Part shown: one piece after another, positions 11,531-23,408 of the stretch
Numbering within the stretch: position 1 is the first letter of the stretch
Layout of the letters: every line of letters starts with the position of its first letter
Assembly: GCA_964020975.1 (NCBI GenBank)
Contig: OZ026615.1
Location: forward strand, 28,379,722-28,443,721
Direction: 5' to 3'
DNA length: 64,000 nt
Source: Hermodice carunculata
Taxonomy: Eukaryota > Annelida > Polychaeta > Eunicida > Amphinomidae
The notes under the pieces: model-generated
Told to the model about the DNA's origin: nothing
The model's input: only the letters and a program-made list of their open reading frames with translations
Database searches by the model: none
Program-made: the position numbers and the translations under genes

Positions 11531-11955
11531 ATGGCAAGCCAAACAAGCAAATATTCATATTCTCTTCAAAGGATTTTTTTATTTGTGCGGTGTTTTTTTG
11601 TTCTCTGCGGGGAGTTTATATGTACGCAACTCTCTACAGAGAATTTTAAACTCTCGACAGGGTGTTTAACTCTATGCAGAAGGCTTTTAAGTCTCTGCAG
11701 AGTTTTTAATGCCCTGCGTAGAGTATTTAACTCTGTGCAGAGAGTTATAAATTCCCTGAACTCCCTTCATGGACTTTCCACACAGAATTAAACATTCTTC
11801 GGGAGTTTCCTGCATAAACTCCCTGTACAGAATGTAAAACTCTCTGCAGGCTATTCCCCCAATATACTCGTTGCAGCGGCGTTGACAACTCTGCACAAGA
11901 ATGAACTCTCTATACAAAGAATTTATTTTTAAAAAATTGCATGCTTGGCTTGCCA
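11531..11955. mobile_element. TIR element holding a palindromic minisatellite (CTGCAG type)
   Basis: The left end ATGGCAAGCCAAACAAGC and the right end (reverse complement ATGGCAAGCCAAGCATGC) are inverted repeats. Between them lies an array of degenerate units of about 23 bp around ACTCTCTGCAGAGAG, itself self-complementary. There is no coding region. The same end sequence occurs at 13130. Confidence 0.65.
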
Positions 11956-13129
11956 TTCAAAACGTGATTAAGATGAATTTCTGAACAAATTGAAGCTTTG
12001 GTCGCTCAACATTAATATTGCGGTTCATAGATTAGTATAAATAGCTGTCAACGAATGACTGAAATATACACATTCCGTTTTAGGAATGTTTTGCACAATG
12101 TCGTGGTTCTGGACATTATTTTCACAGATATAAACAAATTTTCTCAGGCCGCTCACAGTAACACGTACCATGTCATCTGCGTGGCAAGGATGTTTCTGAA
12201 CATGTCCCCCGCATCACAGCCAACAACAGACATACCAAGCAGTAGATCGTCAGTATATATCTTATCCTATGATGAGATTAAACAACGGGCCAGAGCTTTA
12301 TTAGTAAGTAAGCTTTTATTCCAACCAGAGACGTGTGCTATTGATATATATCCTGCTCACACATTGAGAGTGAACCTACAGTAGCCAAGGCAAGGCACAC
12401 CAATTGCACACCAAGTCCGAACACAGACAAACTGGCGGTGAGTTTCCTGGTTTTCGACAGTACAATTTTTTACAGATAGATTCTTTCCAAACACGCGTGT
12501 TGATACCTTCACACACTTCGAATCTTCAAATTGTCTGCGAAGCGACCTTCTGCCTTGTAGCATCGGTATAGCACCCTCAATACCATGTGCCCTCACTCAG
12601 TCCGTCTACATAGGCAAATTGTCAATTAAAATGGATAGACTCTGCATAGGTGACAGCCCTCACCTTTTGACCAGGAGTCTCAAGGTTTGAGGACCTGACT
12701 CACGACCCCTTCAAATCTCACGTTGGTCTCTTGTTGAACAGAAAATATTCTGGTTAAAAAATCATGGCTTTCAATGACTTTTACGGTGGCAAAATCACAA
12801 AATAAATTGATTTGGGCTGCCAAGAGGTCTCAGATGCTACCACATTGCACCATTTTGAACCTAAAAATCAAAAATTCTGGAGGAGGTCCCCTGCCGGTGT
12901 GTGTGTGTGTGGAGGGGGGGGGGGGCGTTCCGCACCCTCCCTCTGGTCAAATCTCAAGGAGCGATTTCTTCAGGAGTTGACACCATTAACTTTGGTGAAC
13001 CCGCAAGACGGACACACGCATACATGCACGCACGTAAATACCCAAACACACATATATACAAAGTAGATTTAAATCAAATGTTCATGCTGACCATTCATCG
13101 ATTTGTATATTCATTTTGTGGATGTCTTA
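11956..13129. other. No gene seen; possible dispersed repeat at 12770-12970
   Basis: No gene model is supported. The part around 12820-12900 (ending in a GT/G-rich run) looks like a low-complexity dispersed repeat. Confidence 0.35.
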
Positions 13130-15535
13130 ATGGCAAGCCAAACCTGCAAATATTCACAAAATAAATTTAATGGAGATGTCTGTATTTCTAACATGATATT
13201 TGCATTCCTAATTCAGATATCTGCATTTCCAATTCGCGTATCTTAATTTGAAGAAGACATATCTGTAGTTCTGTTTAAGCTATCTCAATTAGAAATCCAA
13301 ATATCTGAATTAGATTGGAAACACAGGGATTTCTGTTAGAAATACAGATATCTCTGTGAGAAACATAGATATCTCTATTTTAACAACACAGGCAAGACAG
13401 TAATTGAATGTTTCCTTGTGGGAGAGATGCATGGATTTCATCACGTGAGTCGAAATGAGATAATATTCGGTCCCTGGAAATGCTCTGCGCATCTGTAATT
13501 GGCATATGGCGGGGGTTCAGACTGAGGAGGGCTACGTTTTACCATGCTAAGAAGACAAAGCGGACGAAGCATATGGCAGGCTTAATCAATCATGCAGGAG
13601 TTTTATATTTTGTAAAACAACAAAACAAGAGAATATTCCAGGGAGCGGCCAGTAGCTCAGTGAAATCTCTCGGCTTCTTGGTATCTTAAAGTCGAATAGA
13701 TATAAAAAATTCTGTATGAACTATTTACATCAAGAGCTATTTCCTACTGTCAAAAAGTGACATCTTAATATCTAGCAGGAAAGTGTCCTTTTGATATCAA
13801 CAAGTCATTTTTACCAATCATATAAATGCCAGCTGGTATTTTTCGGACCTATATCCACAATCAGGGCAATTTTCTCCACCAAGACCCAATTTTGACGCAG
13901 CGGGGGCGTTTGGCACACGCTCGTGTTTGCCCAGTGCTGCTACTTAATTTATAGCCATGGGGCGACTTCAGTGTCTGATACCATATTCCTATTCTGGGGC
14001 CCACTGCCGCCAACAACCGGTAATTTCAAGGCATTGTATTTACATTTGTGGGTAATGCTCACACTGGGAAAGTCCCATTATATATTTTACACAACATTCC
14101 TTTTGACAAATTAACCTTCCGTTAACACTAATCACACATGTATTTCAGATACTACCTCTTGAAAATATCTAATTGGGATTTACACACGGAATCAAAAATT
14201 GTGGATTCCACATCCAATGGTTTGTAAATGAGGATAATATTGGGACAGCAGGGGGGGGGGGGATGAAACCAAAAGTACATATTTCGTAAATATTTCAGAG
14301 CATCAATAATGATATGATATATGCTGTGGCTGCAATTCACCTTGATGTCCAAATCAAATGTGTTTTTGTGCGACTGTTCCGCAATGCAATGCGCCATGTT
14401 CAAAATAGTGAATACCAATGTGCATGATTTGCTAGCTCAAGGTATCGTGTCGCATTTGGATTTGTCACTAGATATGATAACTGCTTCAGACACAACCGAT
14501 TGGGTAGATTAAAGTTAAAATAGTAAGTCGTGTTTGAAAAGACCTTTATGACCATTTGCTCTGGTTATTCGAAGAACGGACACCTTGAACCTAGCAAAAT
14601 ATGACTATAATGATCACTGAAAAACCAGGGGTATGATGTTTCACCGAACGACAGTGGCTATGCAGCTGTGCTGTGTCCCTGGCCCAAGTTAACGCTCCAG
14701 ACAAGCTGAAATAAAATGCTATGTTTGAGTTGAATTTACTGCAAAATAATGGCACACGACGTGTACAGTGTCGATAAAATCTTTCAACCAGGGCTATGCT
14801 GTCTCACCGAACAACTGTGACTATGCAGCTATGCTGTGCCCCCGGCCCAAGTTAACCCTCCAGATAATTGCAAGTTGAAATAAAATGCTATGTTTGAGTT
14901 GGCTTTACTGCAAACGGCACACGACGACCACTTACTCGATAAAATCTTTCGGCCAGGGTTGATCAGTATATATAAGGGAAGGGAAGCTTGAAAATATTTG
15001 TTTTTTTATAACTTTTTTTCATGTTTCATAAATGTTATTTAGGGTCGGACCTTTTGAGAAGGGTGTGGTCAGGTTACCAAAACCACGCATATTTTTTTGT
15101 TAGGCCTTGGGTAGCTTGGATATTTGTTGAAAAGTTTAAAATGGGTGTTTTTTACCATTTTACACATTACCTCCTATGATTTCAGTTTAATTTGTTACCT
15201 GGGTATAGCCGGAGGCACTTGTTTGTATCAAAAATGATTTCTATATGTCAAGAGGTTGGTTTCTTGATATCCAAAAGAGGACTTCTTGATATCAAGAAGT
15301 AACTGATTGATGTCAAAAAATACTGGATAAATTGCAAAATGACGTCCTGTATATATCTGTATTTACAATACGAAAGTATGTATTTCAAATTCAGATATCT
15401 GTGTTATAAATAGAGACATTTGACTTTAAACACGGACGTCCATTTTTAAATGCAGATATCTATTGTAATATAGATAACTGCATTTCAAAATTTTGATATC
15501 TCTATATCGTGAATATCTGCTGCTTTAGTTTGCCA
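13130..15535. mobile_element. Composite region between related inverted ends, with GATATC-palindrome arrays
   Basis: The left end ATGGCAAGCCAAACCTGC, then AAATATTCAC, is mirrored at the right end (about 15507-15535; reverse complement ATGGCAAACTAAAGCAGC, then AGATATTCAC). Arrays of units containing AGATATCT lie just inside both ends (about 13180-13375 and 15360-15515). Further in, units built on CTTGATATCAAG lie at about 13735-13820 and 15225-15320. The nested symmetry suggests one small element opened by insertion of another. No transposase is visible. Confidence 0.5.
14625..14955. repeat. Tandem duplication, unit about 160 bp
   Basis: Two diverged copies each contain TTTCACCGAACGAC or TCTCACCGAACAAC, GGCCCAAGTTAAC, AAATAAAATGCTATG and GATAAAATCTTTC. 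Confidence 0.75.
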
Positions 15536-15784
15536 TATGTCTTGCATGTTGTGACAGATTGGTACCTGTACATCTGTGATACAGTCAAATGAATAACGTT
15601 TATTGCATCAACGACTCTATTTTTCTATTGCCAGTAGTACGTAATCGTGTACCTTTACTGGCTATTGTAATCGTATGTGTAATGCACCTGAGTAAAGACT
15701 AGGTTAAAGTTTGATATCTAAGTCGCATCCAATAATATTCTTTGTGGAACAGTTGGTATTGCTTCATTGTCACTCTAACGATGG

Positions 15785-15850
15785 TAGATAAAAGGTCACG
15801 AGCCAACAATAATCACAACTCAAAGCTTATATTTATGGTTCTACATCAAG
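15785..15850 (+). promoter_or_regulatory. Candidate promoter and 5' UTR exon of the first NOTUM-like gene
   Basis: A TATA-like GATAAAAGG (about 15787-15795) is followed about 55 bp later by a good splice donor (CATCAAG then GTAAAT at 15851). The coding exon begins right after a splice acceptor at 16318, so a non-coding first exon must lie upstream. This is the best candidate by position, but it is inferred. Confidence 0.25.
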
Positions 15851-16304
15851 GTAAATCTCCAAGGCTTTCCCCATTTTTTCATACCCATGTAGGTGATGCC
15901 CACAGGACATGGTAGCAAGACGTTACCTGTTGGTGAAAGGGAGGAAACCTATTTTGTAGACCACTCTTTCTATTTCTATATATGTACATTCAGAGCTGTT
16001 GGTCGAAGGTAGGAAACCTATTTCGTAGCCCATGACGTGTATCTGTATACATTCATCAGATTGCTTTAGTTGATTTGCATGTGTTGAACCTTTTTTATTT
16101 CCAGATTTCTTTTTTGGTAGTTATAATTTTTTATTAAAATGCGCATAATTTTTCACAACTATTTTTGTCTCAGCTTGGTGTGTATGTCTCACTTTTTATT
16201 AATTACAGCAAGTGATAATTCGAAATGCAGTTGGTGATGCATATATTTCAATTAGCGATGTTGTCCAAAATTTTCAGCATTTAATTTGTCCATTTTTAGT
16301 TAAT

Positions 16305-16318
16305 GGCTGTACTTGCAG
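16305..16318 (+). promoter_or_regulatory. Splice acceptor directly abutting the start codon, gene 1
   Basis: CTGTACTTGCAG is followed at once by ATG. Genes 2 and 3 have the same arrangement (TCTGCTTACAG-ATG and TGTGCTTGCAG-ATG), so the intron position is shared by the array. Confidence 0.75.
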
Positions 16319-17470
16319 ATGACCTGGCTATCAGCTCTTTGCAGCACATATCTGTTCTTGCTGCTGCGGGGGACACACAGCAGCAATGTTATGGTCAGGC
16401 GATCTCTGGCAGAGTACTCTGGAGCAGTCTGCAATGATGGTTCCACAGCCGCATACTACCACACCCAATCCTCTGGTAGCCAACAAGATGTCCTCATCTT
16501 CCTGCAAGGTGGTGGTGCTTGCAAGTCTGTCGAAGAATGCCGCTTCAGGTGTTTTGACGAGGTTAAAGAATGTAAAGGTGTTTGTAGCAAATCACCCCAC
16601 TTATGCAGAGCCAGCATACAACCTACCATCCGTTTTCAAGGTGGCATGCTGTCTGACGACTGGAACGTGAATCCCGCGTTCCATGCCTTTTACAAAATCT
16701 TTGTCCCGTACTGTTCAAGTGACCTGTATAGTGGTGACAGATCGGCCTCTGCTGAAACAGGGTATTTCGCTTTTAAAGGTAAAACTATTTTTAATGGAAT
16801 CATCGATGATCTCAAGCAAAAAATTGGATTATCTACAGCAAGAACTGTTGTTCTCGCCGGAAGCAGTGCAGGTGCGGCTGGTGCCATGATCAACTGTGAC
16901 CATCTACAGGGTCAGTTGCCTGGAGTTTCAGTAAGGTGTGTTTTGGATGGCCCACACCTACAGATTTTGGATTTCCCAGCCTCGAAACCCTGTGAACACT
17001 TTCCAGACCCAACAGCAAAAAGAATATTATGGAATGCTCAACTAGACGAGTCTTGCATGATGAAAGAAGATCCACAGAACAGAGATTGGAATTGCATGTA
17101 TTTCAGAGGACTTTGGAAGCATATTGAAACGCCAATTTTCTTAGCGCTTGCTCGATTCGACAGTGTTTTCTTAGGCTTTGGGTGCCCAAAGACCCAAGGA
17201 CATCTTGAAGCTTGGAGCCATATAACACTAAACACAGCACTTAGGATGATTAATGCTAAGCCTCAGAATGGTCTGTTCATGCCGAGCTGTATCCTCCATA
17301 CCTTTGGAGGAAGTCAACTCTACAATAATCTGCCTGTGGGACCACAGGCAGTAACACTGTCTAAGCTGTTAAGGAACTGGTTAAGCAAAAGTGGCCCGTA
17401 TCAAGCCTGGGATAATTGTGGTGTTTTGGCTTGTAATCCAAGATGCCCACGGCGCTCCACCATGTTGTGA
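16319..17470 (+). CDS. NOTUM/pectinacetylesterase-family secreted hydrolase, copy 1
   Basis: This 383-residue protein belongs to the NOTUM/pectinacetylesterase family of alpha/beta-hydrolase carboxylesterases. A hydrophobic N-terminus (about residues 1-21) looks like a signal peptide. CNDGS (38-42) and FLQGGGAC (61-68) form the oxyanion region, and FVPYCSSD (128-135) and LAGSSAGAAG (179-188) are family signatures. By alignment to human NOTUM (S232, D340, H389) the triad is Ser183, Asp281 (ARFDSVF) and His327 (CILHTF). Eighteen Cys after the signal are shared with the two paralogues. The ATG at 16319 was chosen because it abuts TTGCAG, a splice acceptor, which implies a 5' UTR intron. The coding part has no intron. 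NOTUM has Trp after the oxyanion glycines (GGWYC) and this protein has Gly, so Wnt deacylase activity is doubtful. The substrate is unknown. Confidence 0.9.
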   Translation: MTWLSALCSTYLFLLLRGTHSSNVMVRRSLAEYSGAVCNDGSTAAYYHTQSSGSQQDVLIFLQGGGACKSVEECRFRCFDEVKECKGVCSKSPHLCRASIQPTIRFQGGMLSDDWNVNPAFHAFYKIFVPYCSSDLYSGDRSASAETGYFAFKGKTIFNGIIDDLKQKIGLSTARTVVLAGSSAGAAGAMINCDHLQGQLPGVSVRCVLDGPHLQILDFPASKPCEHFPDPTAKRILWNAQLDESCMMKEDPQNRDWNCMYFRGLWKHIETPIFLALARFDSVFLGFGCPKTQGHLEAWSHITLNTALRMINAKPQNGLFMPSCILHTFGGSQLYNNLPVGPQAVTLSKLLRNWLSKSGPYQAWDNCGVLACNPRCPRRSTML

Positions 17471-17728
17471 TTTACAGGATACAACTTTACAAGGAAACGG
17501 AAAGTTGCACACATCGATAAAATATGACCGAAAAGACAAACGATAGCACAATACATATGACACTCATTTTTTTTAAGGTAGAAGATCTGAAGCCGGCACC
17601 TTTGGATAACCTTTAATCACTTTTTCATATTTTTGGATAGTTTGATACGTAATCTATATGCTCCCAAAAACTCAGAAGTGTGAACATAAAATTTATATGA
17701 GACAATTGATATCATAACTTTTGTTTAC

Positions 17729-17734
17729 AATAAA
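17729..17734 (+). terminator. Candidate poly(A) signal, gene 1
   Basis: AATAAA occurs about 260 bp after the stop codon of the first NOTUM-like gene. Confidence 0.45.
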
Positions 17735-19027
17735 AATTTTAAACAGTGCCAGGCATATGGTTTTGTTTGCATGGACATAATAATGAACCATGTCATTTTT
17801 GTCATTAGTCCATGACCCCTGGAAACCAATTGAGCTATTAACAAGGGTCACTCACAGGACACCATCTGCGGTGGAGAGAAGAATGGACCAGTTCAGACTA
17901 ATCACTACCATTGTTCTGATTACTTTGAAATTCTCTATTGATGTAAAAACAAATTAGCAAAATCCACTTACTGGTCCCCAAATATGGAAAGCCGCATGTG
18001 AACCCACTCCCAAATAAGACAAGTGTGGTGTTCCCAAGTTAGAACATGTTGAGATTTAAGCCACAAAATATACTTTTGTTTAATGACAACATCACAGAGA
18101 TAAAGTTACAAGTTTATTTCACACAATAATTAAAACACAGGACAGAAGAAATGAGTATGTGTCATACTAAAGCCATAAATGTGAAAGAATTGGCAACTTT
18201 TTCTTAAAATGCAATTTTCCTGGAACTGTTTTTTGCTCAACCTCTGCAATTTGCGTCTCGCCTCACAAACGTACGAATTGCCCTATCACATCAAAATCAA
18301 TGGACATTAAAAAAATATCATATCCAGGAATGGTTCCCAGGATTTTTTTTCCTGACAACCCCTTCCGTGACTTTTGAACAATTTATAGAAGGATATTGAA
18401 CAACATGTCAGGACTAAATTAAAAATTTTATTTATGCTATTTCAGCACTAACCATTGAATTGGTTCCTGGACATGGATATATATTTTAAATTTCTTCTGA
18501 TTTCAACTGAAAAAAACAAAACAATTTTGTGTCACTTCTGCGCGAAAAATTTGAAAATCCTATCAAGTCAGAAAGAATGCTATAAAATCTCAAAAAATTT
18601 CAATCCTGAAAAAAAACCCTCTATGGATACAAATCTATGGATACATAGTAATAAAAAAAATGTATAGGTTCAATGTACTTGTGAAAAAATTAAATGGGTA
18701 ATTGCGATTCAAAGTTGTCAGTCTCACTAGCTTCACAGCTTCCACCTTAATTCAGGCCAATCTAAACTCTGTGAGGCTGGAAACAAAATATTATAGATTG
18801 ATTCCATACTGAAGTTGTCCTTTTTATGTGCCATCTCGTGTACAAACAAAAGTAAATGCAAGCCACAGATAATATTTATACTTAAGAGTTTTTAGGTTTC
18901 ACGTGGGAACGAAGCAGTCTTTGTTCCCCAACTATTGTTTTTCTTTTTTTTCCATTTGATGTTTGTTCTCATGGCCCTAACATTAGGTCACACATTTCAT
19001 ATCACTCTATCGTATCTTTTTAATCGT

Positions 19028-19032
<5 letters not shown>
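17735..19032. other. No gene seen
   Basis: AT-rich intergenic DNA. The open frame around 18455-18667 is Lys/Asn-rich and resembles nothing I know. Confidence 0.4.
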
Positions 19033-19076
<44 letters not shown>

Positions 19077-19087
19077 TGTGTGTGTGT
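19033..19087. repeat. (TG)n microsatellite
   Basis: TG dinucleotide array with one interruption near its end. Confidence 0.95.
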
Positions 19088-19969
19088 TTTTTCATTCCCA
19101 TAAAATAATTGCATGTGCACTGAACATTCTCTCGAGCGAAAATGTTCTTTCGTCACGCGCCCCTTCGGGAGCTCCACGCTCAACTCCGGTACTCCGCTGA
19201 AATAGTCCTGACAACAAGGTGCTACTTTTGTAACTCCGGAAATGTAAGATAAAGAAGAAATAATTGCATTATTTCAAATTTAGATTGCTGAAATAATTAC
19301 ATTTAAAAATGGTGGCTGGATAATGTTTGAAAGACTTAAAACAAATGGCAGTTGCCTTCTGCATATTGGACGTTTGTTCTATAAAGTCGGTTCACTAAGT
19401 TAGGTGTAAATGAAGACATATTGTTAACAGTAATGCAGTACCATTGCCGTAACGTAAGTTTTTATGTGAATATTTATTTATTTCAAGCAAATATAGAGTG
19501 CGAGTCAGTTAGACAGTGACAGGTTAGCTTACGGAGAGTAAAGAGTTCGGACTGCGAAATTTGGTAATGACTACTAGAAAGTGGTTCTGGACAAAAAGAC
19601 ACAAATACAAGACCTTTATTAATCTTTTCCATGAGACTTTTATCCGGTTTTGGTCTTTGGGACATGAGTACATTGACAACCAAAAGACCACTGGACAATT
19701 TACAAGATTTTCAACAATTCAATGATACAGACTCTTAGTGGGTTAGACGTGTCATTATGGACTCTATCATGCTGTATTCTTGGTTTACGTCAATAAGGCC
19801 AGGGCTATTCTATATTTTGTTACTCCGCTGACTCCATGTTCGCCAAAGTCAGAAAAATATAATAAAAAATATAAATTTTTATCCTTTTCTATTTCCGCCG
19901 ATCGTCATGCCTGGGGCAATTTTTTAAATTTCTGCCAATGAAATGTACTCATGTCCTATGACAGTTTCT
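19088..19969. other. No gene seen
   Basis: Intergenic DNA without recognisable coding or repeat structure, apart from a short CG-rich part at about 19150-19200. Confidence 0.35.
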
Positions 19970-22298
19970 GTTGATTGATTGATTCATTCATTCATTCATT
20001 CATTCATTATGTCTGTGTGCCAACACAGAATTCTTTCTTTCTTTACCAGCAATTTTGTCCGAAAAATTACTCGGACACTGTTATATTCTCTAAACTTTCC
20101 ATGATTATAGATCCAGACATGAAGTCATGTCTTTTTATGAAGAGGGGTGATGATTTTGAAAATCTTCATAAAGGGCCATTTGAAAATTTAAATCTTGAAT
20201 ATCTCCAAATCTATTTTAGGTACAGGTAACCAATCCAGCTTCAATTACTTTGTTTGTAACACTGCCCATTTTTGTAATTTACATGTGACCTCTAAAGGCC
20301 AAAGATCAAGGTCATTTTGCCATTTAAAATTTTCTTCTAGACATAACTCGGTCAATTCTAATACAACTTTGATCATGTTGGGCATCAATTGTAGATATTA
20401 TAACAATGCACATTTTTTGTAATTTACATGTGACCTCTAAAGGTCAAAAGTCAAAGTTGTTTAGACCTTTGAACTTTTCATCCAGCCACATCTCTGTCAA
20501 TTCTCATCCAATTTTAACTGTATTGGACCAGAATTGTAAGTATTTCTACACTGCATATTTTTATATTTTACATGTGACCTCTAAAGGTCAAAGGTCAAGG
20601 TCATTTGGACCTTTGAAATTTCCTACAGCCATAATTCTGTCCATGAATTTTATCAAAACACACACAAATCAGACATATTTTCACCAGGCTGTTGTGCAAT
20701 CAGAGATAATTGAAGTGTGAAAGCTTAGCCTCCATACCTATCAGTACACAGACAGTAGTGCCAGGGCCCAGTGTCCAGTGCTGTGGGCTCACCCTGCAAT
20801 CCCTAGGAAGACTGGCTGTGTTGGTAGAGTAAACTTGTCTGCATTGTGTTACAAATCAGGGGACCCCCATTGTTTCATAACCTTTACCCACTTCCAACAA
20901 AGGTTCATCTGATTTCATTCCTGTTCAGCCTGTACAAACTTGCAACTTAAGTTTGTCCACACCTTTAGTAGATAGTTGAACCTTGACAGTCAAACATGTA
21001 AATGTACATGTATATGTACATGTACCATGGTATACATTTTTGTTAGGGGCTATGTGAAGTTCGATGCTGCCTGTGCAAACTTATAATTTAAGTTTCCTGA
21101 CACATTCAGGCTGGTGACACTCAATTGTTTTACACGTAGATCTCTGTAACAGCTATGTGAAGTTGAATGTTATGTATGACAGTGGATTAGGTGAGCCTAA
21201 TAGTTGATATTATTAAAGATTGTCATGTAATGTTTTTATGTTCCTGTGAATACTGAAACTCAAATACATGTACTAATAAATATATGTATATCAATGTATA
21301 CACGTTTCACTTGTTGCAGTCATTTTACGCCACAGATTTACAAAGCATGGGAATTTGGTGCTGATGTGGTAATTTTTACTTCATAGTATAAATGGGTTTA
21401 GCATCATTTTTAATAAATGGGTTGAGCATCATATTTAAAAGTCACGTTGAAATTATGTAAATTAGGGGCAGTTAAAATTTTAAAAGCTCAGTAGCTTCCA
21501 ACCTATTACAGATAGACACAAAATTTAAAATTCTGCATACAGGTTTGTGACACCTGTCAATCTAATGGGCAGTAAACAAAAACTGTACCTTTTAACACAA
21601 TGCTGTTTGGTATCACTTGAAACATTTAAAAGTTGAATATCTCCAAAACTATTATAAAGAGAGATATTAATTCAACTTTAGTTTGTAGATATATGACAAA
21701 GCCGTATCCAATGAATCATGAACAAAAGTTGTAACATTTTGATTTATGCAAATTAGGCCAATACACTAGATTTAATTCTCGAATAACTGTCAAACTCTTA
21801 CAGACAGAGGTGTCATTCCAACTTCAATTTGTGGGTTTGTGACATAGTCGTATGCAATGAAACACGAACAGCAGTTGTAGCATTTTAATGTATGCAAATA
21901 AGGTGAATATACCAAATTAAAACTTCAAATAACTTCAGAACTACTATAGACTGAGGTGCCATTCAAACTTCAGTTGATAAATTCGTAGGATAGTTGTATG
22001 TAATGAACCATGAATCAAAGTTGTGGCAGTTTGATTTATGGAAATTAGGCAAATATACAAAATTTAAATCCTGAATAGCTTCAAAACTATAGTAGATTGA
22101 GGTGCCTTTCTAACTTCATTTTAAAATTTTTTGACATACCCACATGAAAAAAGTATTGTTGCAAGGGTTGAATAAATACTGATTAGCCAATCTTTAAAGG
22201 TTTTTTGACACACAGACTGATTTGCTGACAAGCAAATCACATTTTTCTAGTTCATCATTCATTCATTCATTCATTCATTCATTCATTCATTCATTCAT
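19970..22298 (+). mobile_element. Helentron-like non-autonomous element, copy B, flanked by (ATTC)n
   Basis: The 3' end (about 22216-22251) is GATTTGCT-GAC-AGCAAATC-like, followed 8 nt later by CTAG and TT, a Helitron/Helentron-type terminus matching copy A. The 5' part has ACCAGCAATTTTGTCCGA, also like copy A. There are two internal arrays. One has three units of 145 bp (starts near 20273, 20418, 20563) containing ACATGTGACCTCTAAAGG. The other has about five units of roughly 150 bp (about 21440-22190) with TTATGCAAATTAGG and related motifs. The element sits between two (ATTC)n tracts (19973-20010 and 22255-22298). It has no coding capacity. Confidence 0.7.
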
Positions 22299-23099
22299 AT
22301 TCTATGCACCTTAAATTATATGTAATAGAAAATAAACAGAAGCTATGTCGAAAAAGAGGATCATTCTGCTTTGTTGAGGCACACTTTAAGAGTGATATCA
22401 TTCTACGGTGGTTATGTGATAAATTAGCCTTCTTTCATCTGTCGAGATGACCCACTGGCACGTTTCATTTGTCTGAGCTCTTGCCCACTTCCTCGACTTG
22501 TAAGGCTTGCAAGGGCCCGCTCCCGGTGTGTATGATTAGCTGTCCGGTGGTTATAGCAATTCTGGGAAATGTTTTGGTTCTCATATTATTATCATGAATT
22601 TATTTGCACGATGCACCTGTATACATAAGCGGGTAAACTTTTTAAATGTACAGGGAGTAGGATTTGTTGACAGTTCACTGCTGTTTTTTTAATGAGTGTT
22701 TAAGGTAGGTGGTTAGGAGCGTTCCAGCTGGCTCTACTATTGTTGTAACACGTTACACAAACAAGGCATGCCTGAAACTGGATCAGAATCTACATGCATA
22801 AGTACATAAGTGAACAAAATTATCACACATACCAGATATTATCATCTCAAAGGATGGGCAGTTTACTGGCCTTGCTTCGCCAGATAACGGAATTTATATA
22901 ACTTTAACGTGAATGATAATCATAATGCGTATCACTTGATGAGGGGGTGATCTTGAATTACACAACCTGGAACAAATATTATGGGATTCCTTGATACACA
23001 TTGACAAGGAGCAGGAGGCAGAAAATTACGAAACACAACAGAAGGTTATTATTGGAGCATCTCGCGCTTGCAAGTGCAACAGCTCGCTTGCGCACACAC
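22299..23099. other. No gene seen
   Basis: Intergenic DNA without recognisable features. Confidence 0.35.
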
Positions 23100-23200
23100 A
23101 GACATATACATATATATACACACACATACATATATAAATATATATATTTCAATATATATATACATATTTACATACATATATATATATAATATATATATAA

Positions 23201-23253
<53 letters not shown>
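23100..23253. repeat. (CA/TA)n then (GA)n microsatellite
   Basis: Mixed CATA/TATA repeats pass into a GA array (23215-23253). A GA array likewise precedes the related LINE sequence at 33.46 kb. Confidence 0.9.
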
Positions 23254-23258
<5 letters not shown>

Positions 23259-23408
23259 AGAAGACTCAATAAATACTCTGAATGCAAGATATTAAGTTCA
23301 GATAGATTTTCTCTACTTTGTTCTGTGTCTAAAGTGTTTGAATCATGTGTATTTAAGAAATTGTATGAATTTCTAACAAGTCCCAGTCTACTGACGTATT
23401 GCAATTCT
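23254..23408 (+). mobile_element. Short partial copy of the 33.5-kb LINE with its flank
   Basis: From AAGACTCAATAAATACTCTG to ACTGACGTATTGCAATTCTG the sequence is almost identical to 33467-33615, including DNA upstream of the LINE insertion point there. The LINE part codes for VSKVFESCVFKKLYEFLTS and then stops being similar. Because both flank and element are shared, this is a copied chromosomal segment and not an independent insertion. Confidence 0.8.
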
